In this document: positions 25,905 to 37,139 of the stretch, piece after piece
Layout of the letters: each line of letters begins with the position of its first letter
Position numbering within the stretch: the stretch's first letter is position 1
Assembly: GCF_036323735.1 (NCBI RefSeq)
Contig: NC_086025.1
Location: 106,982,188 to 107,046,187, forward strand
Source: Rattus norvegicus
Taxonomy: Eukaryota; Chordata; Mammalia; Rodentia; Muridae
DNA: 64,000 bases
Direction of reading: 5' to 3'
Program-made: the position numbers and the translations under genes
Notes under the pieces: model-generated
The model's database searches: none
What the model was told of the DNA's origin: nothing
The model's input: only the letters and a program-made list of their open reading frames with translations

Positions 25905-25990
25905 TCTTCCCCCTCCTCCTTTTTTCTTCCTCCTCCTCCTCTTCCTCCTTCCCCCCTCTTCCTCCTCCACCACCACCACCACCTCCTCCA
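25611..25990. repeat. (CCA)n/(TTCCTCCA)n/(TCC)n compound tract
   Basis: About 380 bp. The 5' two-thirds is CCA triplets interrupted by a recurring TTCCTCCACCA unit; the 3' third is a TCC/TTC pyrimidine tract. Frames across it read poly-His, poly-Pro, poly-Thr or, on the minus strand, poly-Gly/Trp/Val; none is a gene. Confidence 0.96.
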
Positions 25991-26077
25991 AAAAAATACC
26001 AGGAATCAACACACACTGCTTACTAGTAACTCTCAACATCAATGGTCTCAATTTCCCAATTAAAACAAACACAGACT

Positions 26078-26182
26078 GGGGTTGGGGGTTTGGCTCAGTG
26101 GTAGAGCACTTGCCTAGCAAGCTCAAGGCCCTGGGTTCGATCCCCAGCTCCGAAAAAAAAAGAATAGAAAAAAAAAAAAAAA
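26078..26182 (+). repeat. ID element
   Basis: tRNA-Ala-derived SINE with A box GGCTCAGTGGTAGAGCACTT, B box GGTTCGATCC and an A-rich tail, flanked by duplicated AACACAGACT. Inserted in the L1. Confidence 0.95.
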
Positions 26183-28357
26183 ACACAGACTAACAGACAG
26201 AATGGGAAATCAGGATCCATTTTTCTGAAGTGTCCAAGAACCATCTTAACATCAAGAATAAACATCATCTTAGGGTAAAAGGAAGGAAAAAGATACTCTA
26301 AGAGAACAGACCTAAAAAAGCAAGTTGGTGTAGCCATTTTAATATCTGGTAAAATAAAACTTCAAACCAAAACTAATATGAAGAGATCTAGGACACTACA
26401 TACTCATCAAAGAAAAATCCACTAGGAGAGCATTGTAATTCTTAACTTCTATGCACCAAACACAAGGGCACCTAAGTTCATATTTCAATACCACACCCTT
26501 ATCTAGACAAAAACTAAACCAAAATGCTGGAACAAACTGGCATCATAAACCAAATGGTACTAACAGATATTTATAGAACCTTTCATCAAACCCAAAAGAA
26601 TATAGCTTCTCTGCACCTCATGAACTCTCCAAAATTTACCACATACTCAGACACAAACCAAGTCTCAAAAGATACAAGAAAATTAAATAAACCCCTTCAT
26701 CCTATTTGACCACCATGGATTAAAAGTATCAACAATAGAAACAATAAAAGCTTATAAACTCTTACAAACAAAACCGAACTCACCAATAAATGAAAAATGG
26801 GTCAAGACAGAAATTAAGAAAGAAGTAAAAAATATTCTAGAACTGGATGAAAATGAATACACAATATATGCAAACTTATGAGACACAATGAAGGCAGTTC
26901 TAGAAGCAAGTTCATAGAAATAAGTGCCTATATAAGAAAATTAAAGAGATTTCATACTAGTAACTCAACAGCACACCTGAAAACTCTAGAAAAGAAAAAA
27001 ATCACACCTTAATGGAGTAGACAGAGGGAAAAAAAATCAAACTCAGGGCTGAAATGAATTAAATAGAAAGAACAACAAACAACACAAAGAATCAATGAAA
27101 CAAAAAGTTGGTTCTTTGAGAAAATTAGTAAGATCGACAAACTCTTATCCAAATTAACTAAAAGGTGGAAAGAGAATATCCAAATTAATAATATTATAAA
27201 TGTTCAGCAGAACATAATGACAAACACTGGGGAAATCCAGAGAATCATAGAACATCCTTCAGAAAACCTGTACTCCATTGGACAATCTAAAAGAAATGAA
27301 TAGTTTTCTTGATATACACCACTTATCAAAGTTAAATTAAGATCAGATAAGCAATTTAAGCCGACCTTTAACACCTAGTGAAACAGAAGCAGTCATTAAA
27401 AGTCTCCCAACCAAAAAACAAACAAACAAACAATCCCCCCCAAACCCCAGGGCAAGATGATTTGAGCACAGAGTTTCCAAGAGGAGTTAATGCTGATATT
27501 CCTCGAATTATTCCACAAAATAGAAATAAACATTGCCCAGTTCATTTTACCAAGACAGTTATCCTGATAACCAAAACATGTAGAGATCCAACAAAAAAAG
27601 ATAATTACAGACCAATTTCTCTCGTGAACACAGATGCAAAAATACTGCAAACCAAATCTAAGAACACATCAAAAAGACCATCCAACATGATCAAGTAGGC
27701 TTCATCCCAGAGATATACAGGAATTGGTCAACATATGTAAAGAGATAAATGCAATTCACTATATAAACAAACTAAAAGATAAAAACCACATGATCATCTC
27801 ATTAGATTCAGAAAAGGTCTTTGACAAATCCAACAGTTTTTATGATAAAAGTCCTGAAGAGATTGGGGATACAAGGGTCATATATCAATATAGTAAAGAC
27901 AGTTTACAGCAAGCCCATAGCCAACATCACCTTAGGTGGAGATAAACTCAAAGCAGTATTACTAAAATCAGGACAAGATAAGGTTGTCCACTCTCTTCAT
28001 ACCTATTCAATATAGTACTAGAAGTCTTACCTAGAACCAATAAGACAACTGAAGGAGATGAAGGGGAGACAAACTAGAAAGGAAGAAGTCAGAGTATCTT
28101 TATTTATAGTGATATAATTGTACACATAAGTGACCCTAAAAATGTCACTGGGAAACTCCTTCAATTGATAAACATTTTCAGCAAAGTAACTGGATACAAA
28201 ATTAACTCAGAAAACATCAGTAGCCTTCCTGTATACAAATGACAAACAGACTGAGAAAAAAAATCAGGGAAAAAACCACCTTTCATAATAGCCTCAAATA
28301 TCTTGGTGTAACTCAAACCAAGAAAGCAAAAGACTTGAGGACTGAAAACTTCAAGTT

Positions 28358-28464
28358 GCTAGGCTGTAGTGGTGTAAACCTTTAATTTCAGCACTCGGGA
28401 GGCTGAGTCAGGCAAATCTCTGTGAGTCCAGGCTAACCTGGTCTTCAGAGCAATCAAACTAACC

Positions 28465-28525
<61 letters not shown>

Positions 28526-28760
28526 CATACATACATACATACATACATACATACATACATAAAGATATGCATGCATGCATACATACATACATACACACAC
28601 ACACATACATACATACATACATACATACATACATACATACATACATAGTGACAGCTCATGCTGACAAAGATGTGGAGTACAGCAAGGGCTATACAGAGAA
28701 GCCCTGTCCGAAAAAAAATAAAGCAAGCAGGCAAGCAAACAAGTGACAAAGATGTGGAAT
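28358..28760 (+). repeat. B1 pieces and GATA/CATA microsatellites within L1
   Basis: B1 at 28358-28463, (GATA)n at 28465-28524, CATA/TACA repeats to 28646, and a B1 tail at about 28680-28730. GACAAAGATGTGGA occurs on both sides of the last piece (28659 and 28745) as a likely target-site duplication. Confidence 0.85.
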
Positions 28761-29268
28761 ATGGGGAACATTTATCCATTGCTGTTGGGAGTACAAACTT
28801 GTACAGCCACTATTGAAATCAGTGTGGTGGTTCCTCAAGAAGAGGGGAATTGATCTACCTCATGATCCAGCCATACCACTTGGGCATATTCCCAAAGGAT
28901 GCTTAATCCTACCACATAGACACTTGCTCAACTCTGATCATTACTGCTCTATTCATAATAGAAAAAAATGGAAACAACCTAAATATCCCTTAATAGAAGA
29001 ATGGATAAAAAGTGTGATACATTTACAAAATGGAATATTACTCAGCCATTAAAAACGACATCATGAAATTTGCTGGTAAATGGATGGAACTAGAAAAAAA
29101 TCCTGAGATAACCCAGACCCAAATAAATATGGTATGTATTCACTTATATGCAAATATTAGCTGTTAAATCACTAATAACAAAGCTACAATGTATAGGATC
29201 ACAGAAGTTAGGTATAGAGTAAGGAACTAGGGGGACAACTAGATCTCACTAAGAAAGAGAAATGCAAT

Positions 29269-29306
29269 GGATGGATGGATGGATGGATGGATGGATGGAT
29301 GGATGG
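29269..29306. repeat. (GGAT)n microsatellite
   Basis: About 38 bp of perfect GGAT repeat in the L1 3' region. Confidence 0.95.
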
Positions 29307-30479
29307 GAGGTAGCTGAAATTGGAGGATCAAGTAGGTAGCAGGAGAGGAGATGGAGATGAAGAGGGAATACAGGTAGGAAAGATACCTAAATTAAGGATC
29401 ATTTGAGGGGTAGTATGGAAACCTAGTACAGCATAAGTTTCCTAAAACATATACATATATGAAGGTGAACTAAATAAAATTGCCAAATAATGGGGGAGTA
29501 GAGCTCAACTGGCCACCAAATGAAGCATCCAGTACTGGGATTGGCTTACATCTAATTGAGTTGTTGGTCAAAGGGGTACTATGGGAATTCCCAAAGAGTC
29601 CAGGCTATTGCTAAGACTATGACAACAAGTACACAACTCACTGAACATGGAGAAGTCAAGCTGGTGTCTATATAGAGCCTTCACTCCATGTTCTAGTGTT
29701 TCTGCATAAGACCAAAAGAAAGACATAGCCACCAAGTCAGCCACAAACCCTTTGATCAACAATGGTGTCCTGCCTACAAGATATGCTAGTGCAATGGTGG
29801 CACAAAGCTTGTGGAGTAACCAACCACTATCTGATTTGACTGAAGGCCCACTTAAGATGGAACCATATCCAATACTGCTTGGGTAGCCAAGAACCTGTGA
29901 CTAGACAGCTCAGAGATGTAGGATAAAACCAAATACTACTGTTCTAAAACAAAAACCAAAACACAAAGCAATAAAATGACTCACAGTTGACACTCTGCTG
30001 TACTCAAAGACACAAGTAACTTTCTTGCTCAGCCATCATTAGAACTTTCTCCTGCAGCAGCAGATGGGAACAAAAATGGAAACCCACAGACACACTGTGG
30101 AGTAGAGACCTTAGAAGCATCCCATTTAGAGCTGAGTGTTCCATCAAATCCTTCCCCTCAGGGCTCAGGAAACCCAATGGAGAGGAGATGAGATTATAAG
30201 TCCCAGAGGGAATGAAAGATACCCAAAAAACAAGGCCTTGTCAATGCAAGTGAAGCTCATATGAACCGAGACTGAGGTAGCACGCACAGGGCCTGCATGT
30301 GTCTGTGCCAGGTCCTCTTAGTATACATTATGGTTTCCAGATCAGCGTTCTTTATGGTACTCCTAAGTGTGCAAACAAATGAGTCTCTGATTCTTGCGCC
30401 TTCTCTTAGGCTGTTGGTTTGTCTTATATAACTCAGATGTGATAGCTTTTTGTTTTATCTTATTTTATTTTGTTATATC

Positions 30480-30555
30480 AGAGGAAGAGGAGGAGTTAGA
30501 GGAGGAAAAGGAGTTGGAGGAGGAGGAGGAGGAGAGGTTGGAGGAGGAAGAGGAA
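30480..30555. repeat. GGA purine tract
   Basis: Imperfect GAG/GGA repeat; frame translation is poly-Glu, composition only. Confidence 0.9.
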
Positions 30556-31769
30556 TGCACTGTAGTCAGGTGTGGTGGCTCACACCTGTAAGCTTCACCA
30601 CTCAGGAGGCTAAAAAGTGCTAAAGAAGGCTAAGAAAAAGAAAAAGAAAAAAAAAAAAAAAGGAAAAAACCCTCGTTGCATAGGAGACCCATGGAACAAG
30701 TCAGCAAACAAAACAATACAGCCACCATTCAGGAAGGCAGTGAAGTTCACAATATGAACTGGAAAGCTCTGAGGTTGCCAATGTGAGCCTTCATTTCTCT
30801 TGACTGGATCACAAGTGGTTTGCCCTCATGGACAGCTGTTGTCTTGGTGGGCAGGCAGGATCAAGCAGAGTCATTTGAAGACTTGAGGGCCAGATGAACT
30901 TTCCACCTGTCCATCCTGCTCTGAATCTAGAGCCAGTGAGGGCTATGAGTGGCTTCCACATGGCACCGCCAGCTCCATGTTCCACATCTGTCCTCCAGTC
31001 AATCACTGTTGCAGCACCTGCCTCCACCTGTTCTCACAGCCAAGGTGTCTTTATCTTCAGGGTGTATGGTTTGAGACTCACCTGTGACTGTGTTAGAAAA
31101 AAAAGCAAGGGAGCATTGGAAGTTGGAATGAGGCGAAGGTGTCAAGTATGGTGAACCATCACCTACTGCAACCCGAGAGGTCAGTTCAACTGTCTCCTTG
31201 GCACATCTGGCAGAATCTGGAGCATTGAAGGTCATAGCAGGGGCTAGCCTTTGAGGGATGAAGTGAAGGACAAGCCCTTTTGTGCATGCTATACAGACAT
31301 CCCTATGGGGCCTAACCCCTAGCTCATGACTGCTGTCTTAAAGTTGAAGAATGGACTCTGCAGAAGTAACAGCTCAAAAGACTGGCAATCCTTGGTCCTT
31401 TTCTCAGATGACTTAAATGTCATATGTCCAAAAAGGAACAAGAGTTTGCTCTTGGGAGTTACATGTTTACCTGAGCATTTGCTCCACGCTCCCTGGGGCT
31501 GTGTCACTAGCCTCCTTTTTCCAGAGTCCCAGTTCTGTTTGGTCTGGATTTGTGGCTCAGAACAGGAAGAGTCTGAGAGACAAAAGCTAGAAATTCCCTT
31601 AAAAAGTGACCCATGTACAGACAGCTTCCTAGAGTTTGGATAGACTATTACCACATACTGAAAGATACCCAAAGGGAATTCAATACTTCAAATTCATGGC
31701 TTTTCTTTAATGGCTGTGTGTGTGCGTGCATGTGCGTGTGCGTGTATGTGTGTGTGTCTGTTCAGTTTT

Positions 31770-31865
31770 TTTTTTTTCTGGTTCTTTTTTTCGGAGCTGG
31801 GGACCGAACCCAGGACCTTGTGCTTCCTAGGCAAGCACTCTACCACTGAGCTAAATCCCCAACCC
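31770..31865 (-). repeat. ID element with target-site duplication
   Basis: Reverse-complement ID (GGAGCTGGGGACCGAACCCA), flanked by TGTCTGTTCAGTTTTT-type repeats at 31754 and 31867. Confidence 0.95.
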
Positions 31866-31904
31866 CTGTCTGTTCAGTTTTTAAGTTAACTTGCATGAAT
31901 GTTT

Positions 31905-32290
31905 CCAGGCAGGGCTGACCATTTGTTGTTAGATAACCAATTTGTGTGCTCTTCCCTGGGGATTTCTCCTGCTCTCAGCATTCCTTGGTTACCTGTAATT
32001 CTTTGTGTAGAGTTGAGGCCTTGTGGTCTTTCCTCTATCCATTTGGTATGTCCACTGATGGCATCCTTGTTCACATAGCCATGTTAGTGAGACTTCATGT
32101 GTGTAGCTTCTCTGACATTCCTAGGAGACAAAATCCCACGAGAAATCCCTACTCTGGCTCTCAGTCTTTCTGCACTCAGTTCTGTACTGATCTCTGAGTC
32201 TGAGCCTTTCGCTCAGGGCTTGTATTATATTTATCTGTTGGGACTACCTCTCGTCCCTCCCCACTCTGCTCAGTCATGCATTTCTGTGAT
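31905..32290 (-). mobile_element. L1 3'-end remnant
   Basis: Resembles the reverse complement of rodent L1 3'-UTR sequence (blocks such as ACCAATTTGTGTGCTCTTCC). It is recognisably related to the plus-strand copy at 37280-37650. No coding capacity. Confidence 0.6.
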
Positions 32291-32469
32291 AGTCTCTGTT
32301 GCATAGAGAGATTTCCTTGATGAAGGGAAAGGACTAATCTGTCTGTCTATCTATCTAGACAAATGCTTAGAATATATATAGTTAGGGATCATATTCATTT
32401 AGTAAAGTGGCAGCTTTAGGTTCTCCTTTAAGATCCATGACTTCACTAGCCAAGTTGTCTTTTTGTTTC

Positions 32470-32720
32470 CTTTTTTTTCCTAGACAAGGTCCAATTATAT
32501 AGCATTGGCTGGCCTAGAACTTGCTATGTAGACTAGGACTGTCTTGAACTCAGTGACCTGCCTGCTTCTGCTTTCTGAGTGCTAGGGGCTCTGTCTGCAT
32601 TTTTGAATCCGGACAGAATAAAAGCAAGACATAGTGACTTATACACTGGAGAGGACTAGGCATGAGGACTGTTATGTGTTCCAGGCTAGCCTGGGGTACA
32701 AAGTGAAACCATGTTTCAAA
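32470..32720. repeat. B1-like SINE fragments, opposite orientations
   Basis: Minus-strand copy at 32470-32600 and plus-strand copy at about 32620-32720. Confidence 0.75.
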
Positions 32721-32904
32721 AGATCAAATTGAGCTCAGAGAAGGGTCGCAGAAAAAAAGGGGAGGGTTGGGGTAGGGATGGGAGTGGAGGGGTGTTCTAA
32801 ACTGAAATCCCTTTCCAGTTAGTGACCCAGGGATGCTGGCTTGGTGTTTATAAAGGAAACTTTAGGTGCAGTAGAAAAACCATTGTTATGCAAAAGATCA
32901 AATT

Positions 32905-33060
32905 GGAGCTGGTGAGTTAGCTCAGCAGGTAAAAGCACTTGGTATACAGTCTGACTGGAGTTTAATCCTTGGAAACCATGGTAGATGGAGAGAACTGAGT
33001 CCTAAAAGTTGATTCTGTATGAGGAATAAACACACACACACACACATATACACACTCACT
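32905..33060 (+). repeat. B3-like SINE with short CA tail
   Basis: GAGTTAGCTCAGCAGGTAAA head and a CACACA-rich tail. Confidence 0.7.
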
Positions 33061-33104
33061 CACCCCTCCCAAAAGAGTAATAAAGTTCTAAAAACCAAAC
33101 CAAG

Positions 33105-33280
33105 CCAGGCATAATATTGTGAATCTTGAATCCAGCATCTGGGAGGCAGAGGCAGGTGGATCTCTGTGAGTTTAAGGCCAGCCTGGTCTACATTGTAATT
33201 TCCAGGATAGCTAGAGCTATATAGTGAGACAATATCCCTGGGGAAAAACAAACAAACAAACAATCTCTCTCAACAAAAAC
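33105..33280 (+). repeat. B1 SINE
   Basis: CTGGGAGGCAGAGGCAGGTG and GGCCAGCCTGGTCTACA are present, with an AAACAAAC tail. Confidence 0.88.
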
Positions 33281-33585
33281 AAAAAATCCAACCTTCTTAA
33301 AAAAAAAAAAATCAAGGCAAATGAGGACCATCTATGACTGACAGAATGGACAGGCAGGTGAGGCTGAGCTATTGTCCTGGTGGAGTCCTCCACTTGTACA
33401 CAAGAAAAAAGGAAGAGACTAGTGATTCTCGAGAGCTTCTGTAAGTGACCATTTCTCACAGATCCACTGAACAATTTTAACTGATTTGAAAGAAAAGAAT
33501 CTTCCTCCCCCATTAAAAAAAAAAGGCGACTGCAAAGCAACCTTTCCTGGCGCCACCTTTTTAATAGGTCAGAGTAACTGTACAA

Positions 33586-33591
33586 TTTATT
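33586..33591 (-). terminator. Alternative distal AATAAA hexamer
   Basis: TTTATT on the plus strand gives a canonical AATAAA about 200 nt beyond the preferred ATTAAA. It could serve as a distal Ptk2 poly(A) signal or be chance in AT-rich intergenic DNA. Confidence 0.3.
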
Positions 33592-33769
33592 ATATTCTTC
33601 CTGAGAATAATTTATATCCCCAACAAACTAAAGGGAAGGTATGCTCTCAAAACCACCTAACAGAATGCATGGTGTAACAACTGGACATCTAAAGAAAACC
33701 ACATCCCTGTTTGTCCTGCGGGATCCTCCCTGGGAAGACAGACGCAATGAAGATCAGTTAGCTCCAGTG

Positions 33770-34484
33770 GCTGTAAGAGTCAACATGGCTTTAATCATTC
33801 TTATAAATTATATAAAAATGGAGAACAGGGATGGTCCTGGAACTTCTTGATGCAGTTGGGAGTGCTCTGGTACAAAACTGGCACAGAATTCTGAGGAGGA
33901 AAGACAAGTTTTTGTCAGTTCTAGAGATAGTTTGCAACCCAATGCTTCAGGATCCACAGGAAAGAAGGTGAAGACAGGGAGGGCAGAAGTTTTCTTTTGA
34001 AACCACTCATTCTTCAAAATATAGCTTTTATGCACTTTCTCTATAAATGAGATTAGCATATTGCAATTCAGTCTGGACAGGAATTCTGGCAGGAAGGATA
34101 GCCAGTCTCAGTGTCTTGGGAGCCCTCCCTCCTCAGACACTTCTCTTCCAATTCGAAGTCATGGTCAGTATGAATTACCACTTCTAGGAACATACATCCC
34201 AATTTGAACACCAAGTATATTTTAAAAGCTTCTTAATGTACAATCTTCATTCTCAGAAAAATGCCACATTTTGGATCCAGAGTTTTCTGAACACTATTTA
34301 GAAAAATAACAGAATCAAAACCATGTATAAGTAGTTAAACTTATACAAGAGAGACTTTCAGCTAGCTGTCATCAGTTGGAGCTGTGAGTGCGGGCGACCG
34401 AGGACAAGGTTACTTCCTCGCTGCTGGTGGAATGCTAGAGAAGATCTCCCAAAGGGCAGAAAGCCATGTTCAATGGCCAGTGGC
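33770..34484 (-). other. Ptk2: Ptk2 3' UTR
   Basis: About 715 nt following the stop codon on the minus strand, ending about 20 nt after the ATTAAA at 33795-33790. It carries no SINE and has AT-rich segments near its distal end, consistent with an exonic UTR. The 3' boundary is inferred from the poly(A) signal and is not proven; a more distal AATAAA exists (33591-33586). Confidence 0.65.
33790..33795 (-). terminator. Ptk2: Probable Ptk2 poly(A) signal ATTAAA
   Basis: TTTAAT on the plus strand gives ATTAAA on the gene strand. It is the common variant hexamer and lies at the end of a repeat-free AT-rich stretch, with T/G-containing sequence about 40-55 nt downstream. No AATAAA occurs between the stop codon and this site. 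Confidence 0.55.
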
Positions 34485-34697
34485 TCAGTGTGGCCGTGTC
34501 TGCCCTAGCATTTTCAGTCTCGCTTGATCAATAACATCAAGTAGATTCTTGGCATCCACAGCCAGGGCGTGAGCAGCTGTCAGCATCTGCTTCTTGTACT
34601 CCTGCTGAAGGCTGGTCATGACATACTGCTGCGCCAGCTTCATCTTGCTGATGAGCTCACCCAAGTCGGAGTTCAGCAGCTTCTGTGCCATCTCGAT
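34485..34697 (-). CDS. Ptk2: Ptk2 terminal coding exon, FAK residues 983-1052 and stop
   Basis: 213 nt: 70 codons from IEMAQKLLNS to GQTRPH and a TGA stop (34487-34485); acceptor TTTCCAG. It encodes FAT helices 3 and 4, including I998 and L1034, residues known to be needed for paxillin binding and focal adhesion targeting. The C-terminus GQTRPH is the canonical FAK end. Residue 999 is Ser here, where I recall Asn in human. The same segment is also used by FRNK, the autonomously expressed C-terminal FAK fragment, whose start lies outside the window. Confidence 0.99.
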   Translation of the reverse strand: MEMAQKLLNSDLGELISKMKLAQQYVMTSLQQEYKKQMLTAAHALAVDAKNLLDVIDQARLKMLGQTRPH

Positions 34698-34814
34698 CTG
34701 GAAAGAGAGAGAAGAGAGGGTCAGAAGAATGGCTCTCAGGCACTGGTCCTGAGTCTGTCTTTGGGTCTCCAAGATAAAAAAAAAAATATTTCCTTTGAAT
34801 AAACTTTCCTTAGA

Positions 34815-34940
34815 AGTAATAGGTGGACAATGCCTTTAATCCCAGCACTCCAAAGGCAGAGATAAGACAGATCTCTGTGAGTTCCAGGTCAGCTTAGTCT
34901 ATATAACAACTTCCAGTTTGGTCAGAATTACAGTGAGGGG
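34815..34940 (+). repeat. B1 SINE (diverged)
   Basis: TGCCTTTAATCCCAGCACTC head; degenerate tail. Confidence 0.85.
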
Positions 34941-35299
34941 AAAAAAGGGGCAGATTTCAATAGATGTGCAATCTGCCTGTCCAGTTTGGAAATTCAGCAA
35001 CTGTGTCTTGTGTGCTTGCATGGATGCACACATGTGACTGGCAGCCTTTTCATTTCCATGCCCTCATGCCTCCATGACTGCACACTGTACTTGCTGTGTA
35101 CATTCTAACCTCAGTGTGTGGCTAAGAATTTACCTCATTTTATAGACACAGAATGTGACAGAAAGAAACTGAGGTGATCAAGTTCAAGCACGTACACTAA
35201 CACGAACAACTGTAATACTAAGTGACCTGAAGTGGGCCACACACAGGATAAGGACCAAGGTCATGCCGACTCTGGATTCCAGGTCTTTTCTTTCATTTC

Positions 35300-35483
35300 T
35301 GCACATATGTGTGCGTGCATGTCAGATGTGTACAGGTGACTAAGACGGCCAGAAGAAGGTTTCAGACCTCATGGAACTTGGGTTACATTTGGTTGTGATT
35401 TGGCATGTTGGTGCTAGGAACTGAATGAGGGACCTCTGCAAGAGCAGCCAGTGCACTAAACCACTGAGTCATCTCTCCAGCCC
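35300..35483 (-). repeat. B2 SINE
   Basis: Reverse-complement B2 ending CATCTCTCCAGCCC. Confidence 0.88.
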
Positions 35484-35649
35484 TCTTTCTATGCTTTCTA
35501 AATTTTGTCTTATTAGTCTAATGATTGGCTTTCAATAGCTATTGTTCTCTATTGGCGGTATCAGGGTCACCCTCAAGCCACTCTGTTGGGGTGGGCTGGG
35601 CTGGGCTGTGGAGCCCATGGTGCCTTGCAAGACTCACAGCTCTTCCTGC

Positions 35650-35790
35650 TAATTTTTTTTTGTCGGGGTGGGGGGGACAAGATTTCTTTAGGTAATCCTA
35701 GAATTCCCTACAGATCAGGCTGGCCTCTGACAGAGTTGACTGCCTCTGCCTCTGGAGTACTATGATTAAAGTCATGCACTACTGGACACA
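35650..35790 (-). repeat. B1 SINE (diverged)
   Basis: Reverse-complement B1 with CTACAGATCAGGCTGGCCTC. Confidence 0.8.
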
Positions 35791-36514
35791 GCTCTTCCTG
35801 CTTATTCAATGAGCGGTGACATCTGCTCTTTTAATGATCTCAGGGCACTGACCACTTAGTGCTGTGGATGAAGGGGGAATTGGACCTGACCTTCAGGAAG
35901 CTCCTGTAACTCAATGATATAGAGACCACAATACGTAGCACACAAAGAGGCAGCCAGCCCTCTGTCTGAGAAAGACCTCACAGAGGACAGCTAGATTTGG
36001 ACTAGATTGTACAAGTAGATCAGCTTCAACTACAAGGGCCATGCCACACTGACCTTCATCTTGCTCAAGATACGTACAATTGGCATCAGCGAAGGACACA
36101 ATACAGAGAACTGTTCTAGAGAGATGGCTCTGATAGCACAGTGTTGGTTGAATGGAAGAACAGGGACATGGAAGGCATCCAGGGGAGGTGATGGGGCTTT
36201 GAGAAAGAGACAACCTAGAGTTTTAAGAACTGTCTGTAAATGCCTGTGCTAAGTAACTCAAAACCAATTAGGGGGCTGCCTACTTTTCACTGGGCTCTGA
36301 GTGGGTGTCTATGACAAGATGGGACCTGAGTGTTGGGTATGTCGGGTGATGCCATTGCCTGGGGAAGAAAAGAGGGAAGAGCACACTACTACTACTGCAG
36401 CACCCACTTGGTAGTGGCAATCAGAACCTGGGCAGTGCTCCAAGGAAGCACAATCTTGGGAGTACCAAAATACTCAGCTATGTACTCAGGGATAACTTCC
36501 AGGGAGGAAGACAT

Positions 36515-36690
36515 TAAAAAAAGAAAAGAAAAGAAAAGAAAAGAAAAGAAAAGAAAAGAAAAGAAAAGAAAAGAAAAGAAAAGGCAGACCTCTGTAGCTG
36601 TCCTGGAACTTATTCTGTAGACCAGGCTAACCTCAAACTCAAAGATCTGCTGGCTTCTGCCTCCCAAATGCTGCAAATAAAGATACCACC
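36515..36690 (-). repeat. B1 SINE preceded by an (AAAAG)n microsatellite
   Basis: The pentanucleotide repeat at 36515-36583 abuts a minus-strand B1 (36584-36690). Confidence 0.88.
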
Positions 36691-37139
36691 ACCTGGCAAG
36701 GTAGACATTCTTAAGAAGACAGAAGATGGCACCATGGAGTTGGCCATGCTCAAGAACAGCAGAAGAGTCAAGGTGGAGTCTAGGCAGAAGTGAATGAGTA
36801 AACTCTGACCTGGTTGGCCCCTGATATTTCTAAAGCAAGTCACTGCAAAGAATGGGGCTGAGCAGGCTGCCTGGCAGGTAGGAGAGGGGGCAGTGGAGGA
36901 GGGAAGCAGGATCAAAGAAAGGTTCTTTTAATGTCACTCAGTAGAAACGAATCAGCAGCATTTCCAATCGTAGCTCTGTCTGAGCAATTCCTCCAGCCCC
37001 ACAGAGTACCTACAACAGGACTCAACACTGCCTATGCAGTGCTGCTGGCGGGAGCTATCAGGGAATCACCTATCAAGACACACATGTACGCTTATAGACT
37101 CCTTCAGCCTGGGTTACTCAAAAAATGCCAACAGCAGCT

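Larger units (their letters stand above)
25240..30340 (+). mobile_element. Old degenerate LINE-1 (Lx-like), 3' two-thirds
   Basis: Fragments in L1 order on the plus strand. A degenerate ORF1 C-terminal part is visible near 25320-25400 (motif RPIRITPNF). Degenerate ORF2 follows, including endonuclease-region sequence near 26530-26700 and the reverse-transcriptase motif DNYRPISL near 27600. The ORF2 tail lies near 28760-29130, and rodent L1 3'-UTR-like sequence extends to about 30.3 kb. All frames are broken by stops and indels, so it is inactive. It is interrupted by a CCA/TCC tract, an ID element, B1 pieces and GATA/CATA/GGAT repeats. The subfamily is not assignable by eye. Confidence 0.8.
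12481..33769. other. Intergenic region between Ptk2 3' end and Ago2 5' end
   Basis: About 21.3 kb with no recognisable conserved exon on either strand. 12.5-14.66 kb is mostly unique-looking sequence with no assigned function. 14.66-24.5 kb is dominated by B1, B2 and related SINEs and microsatellites. 25.24-30.3 kb is an old LINE-1 with nested insertions. 30.3-33.77 kb holds a GGA tract, an ID element, an L1 3'-end remnant and SINEs, with the 31.1-31.7 kb part looking unique. Both flanking genes point leftward, so this is upstream DNA of Ago2 and downstream DNA of Ptk2. Confidence 0.8.

Noticed and set aside
25515..26186. Poly-His/Pro/Thr and poly-Gly/Trp/Val frames
   Set aside because: Direct translations of the CCA/TCC tract in several phases and both strands.
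28359..28779. Tyr/Met/Cys-rich frames
   Set aside because: Translations of GATA/CATA microsatellites.
31326..31643. 105-codon plus-strand frame in the intergenic region, with an overlapping minus-strand frame
   Set aside because: No recognisable domain, splice context or promoter, and both strands are open, which suggests chance.
34569..34802. 77-codon plus-strand frame over the last Ptk2 exon
   Set aside because: Shadow of the FAT-domain coding strand.
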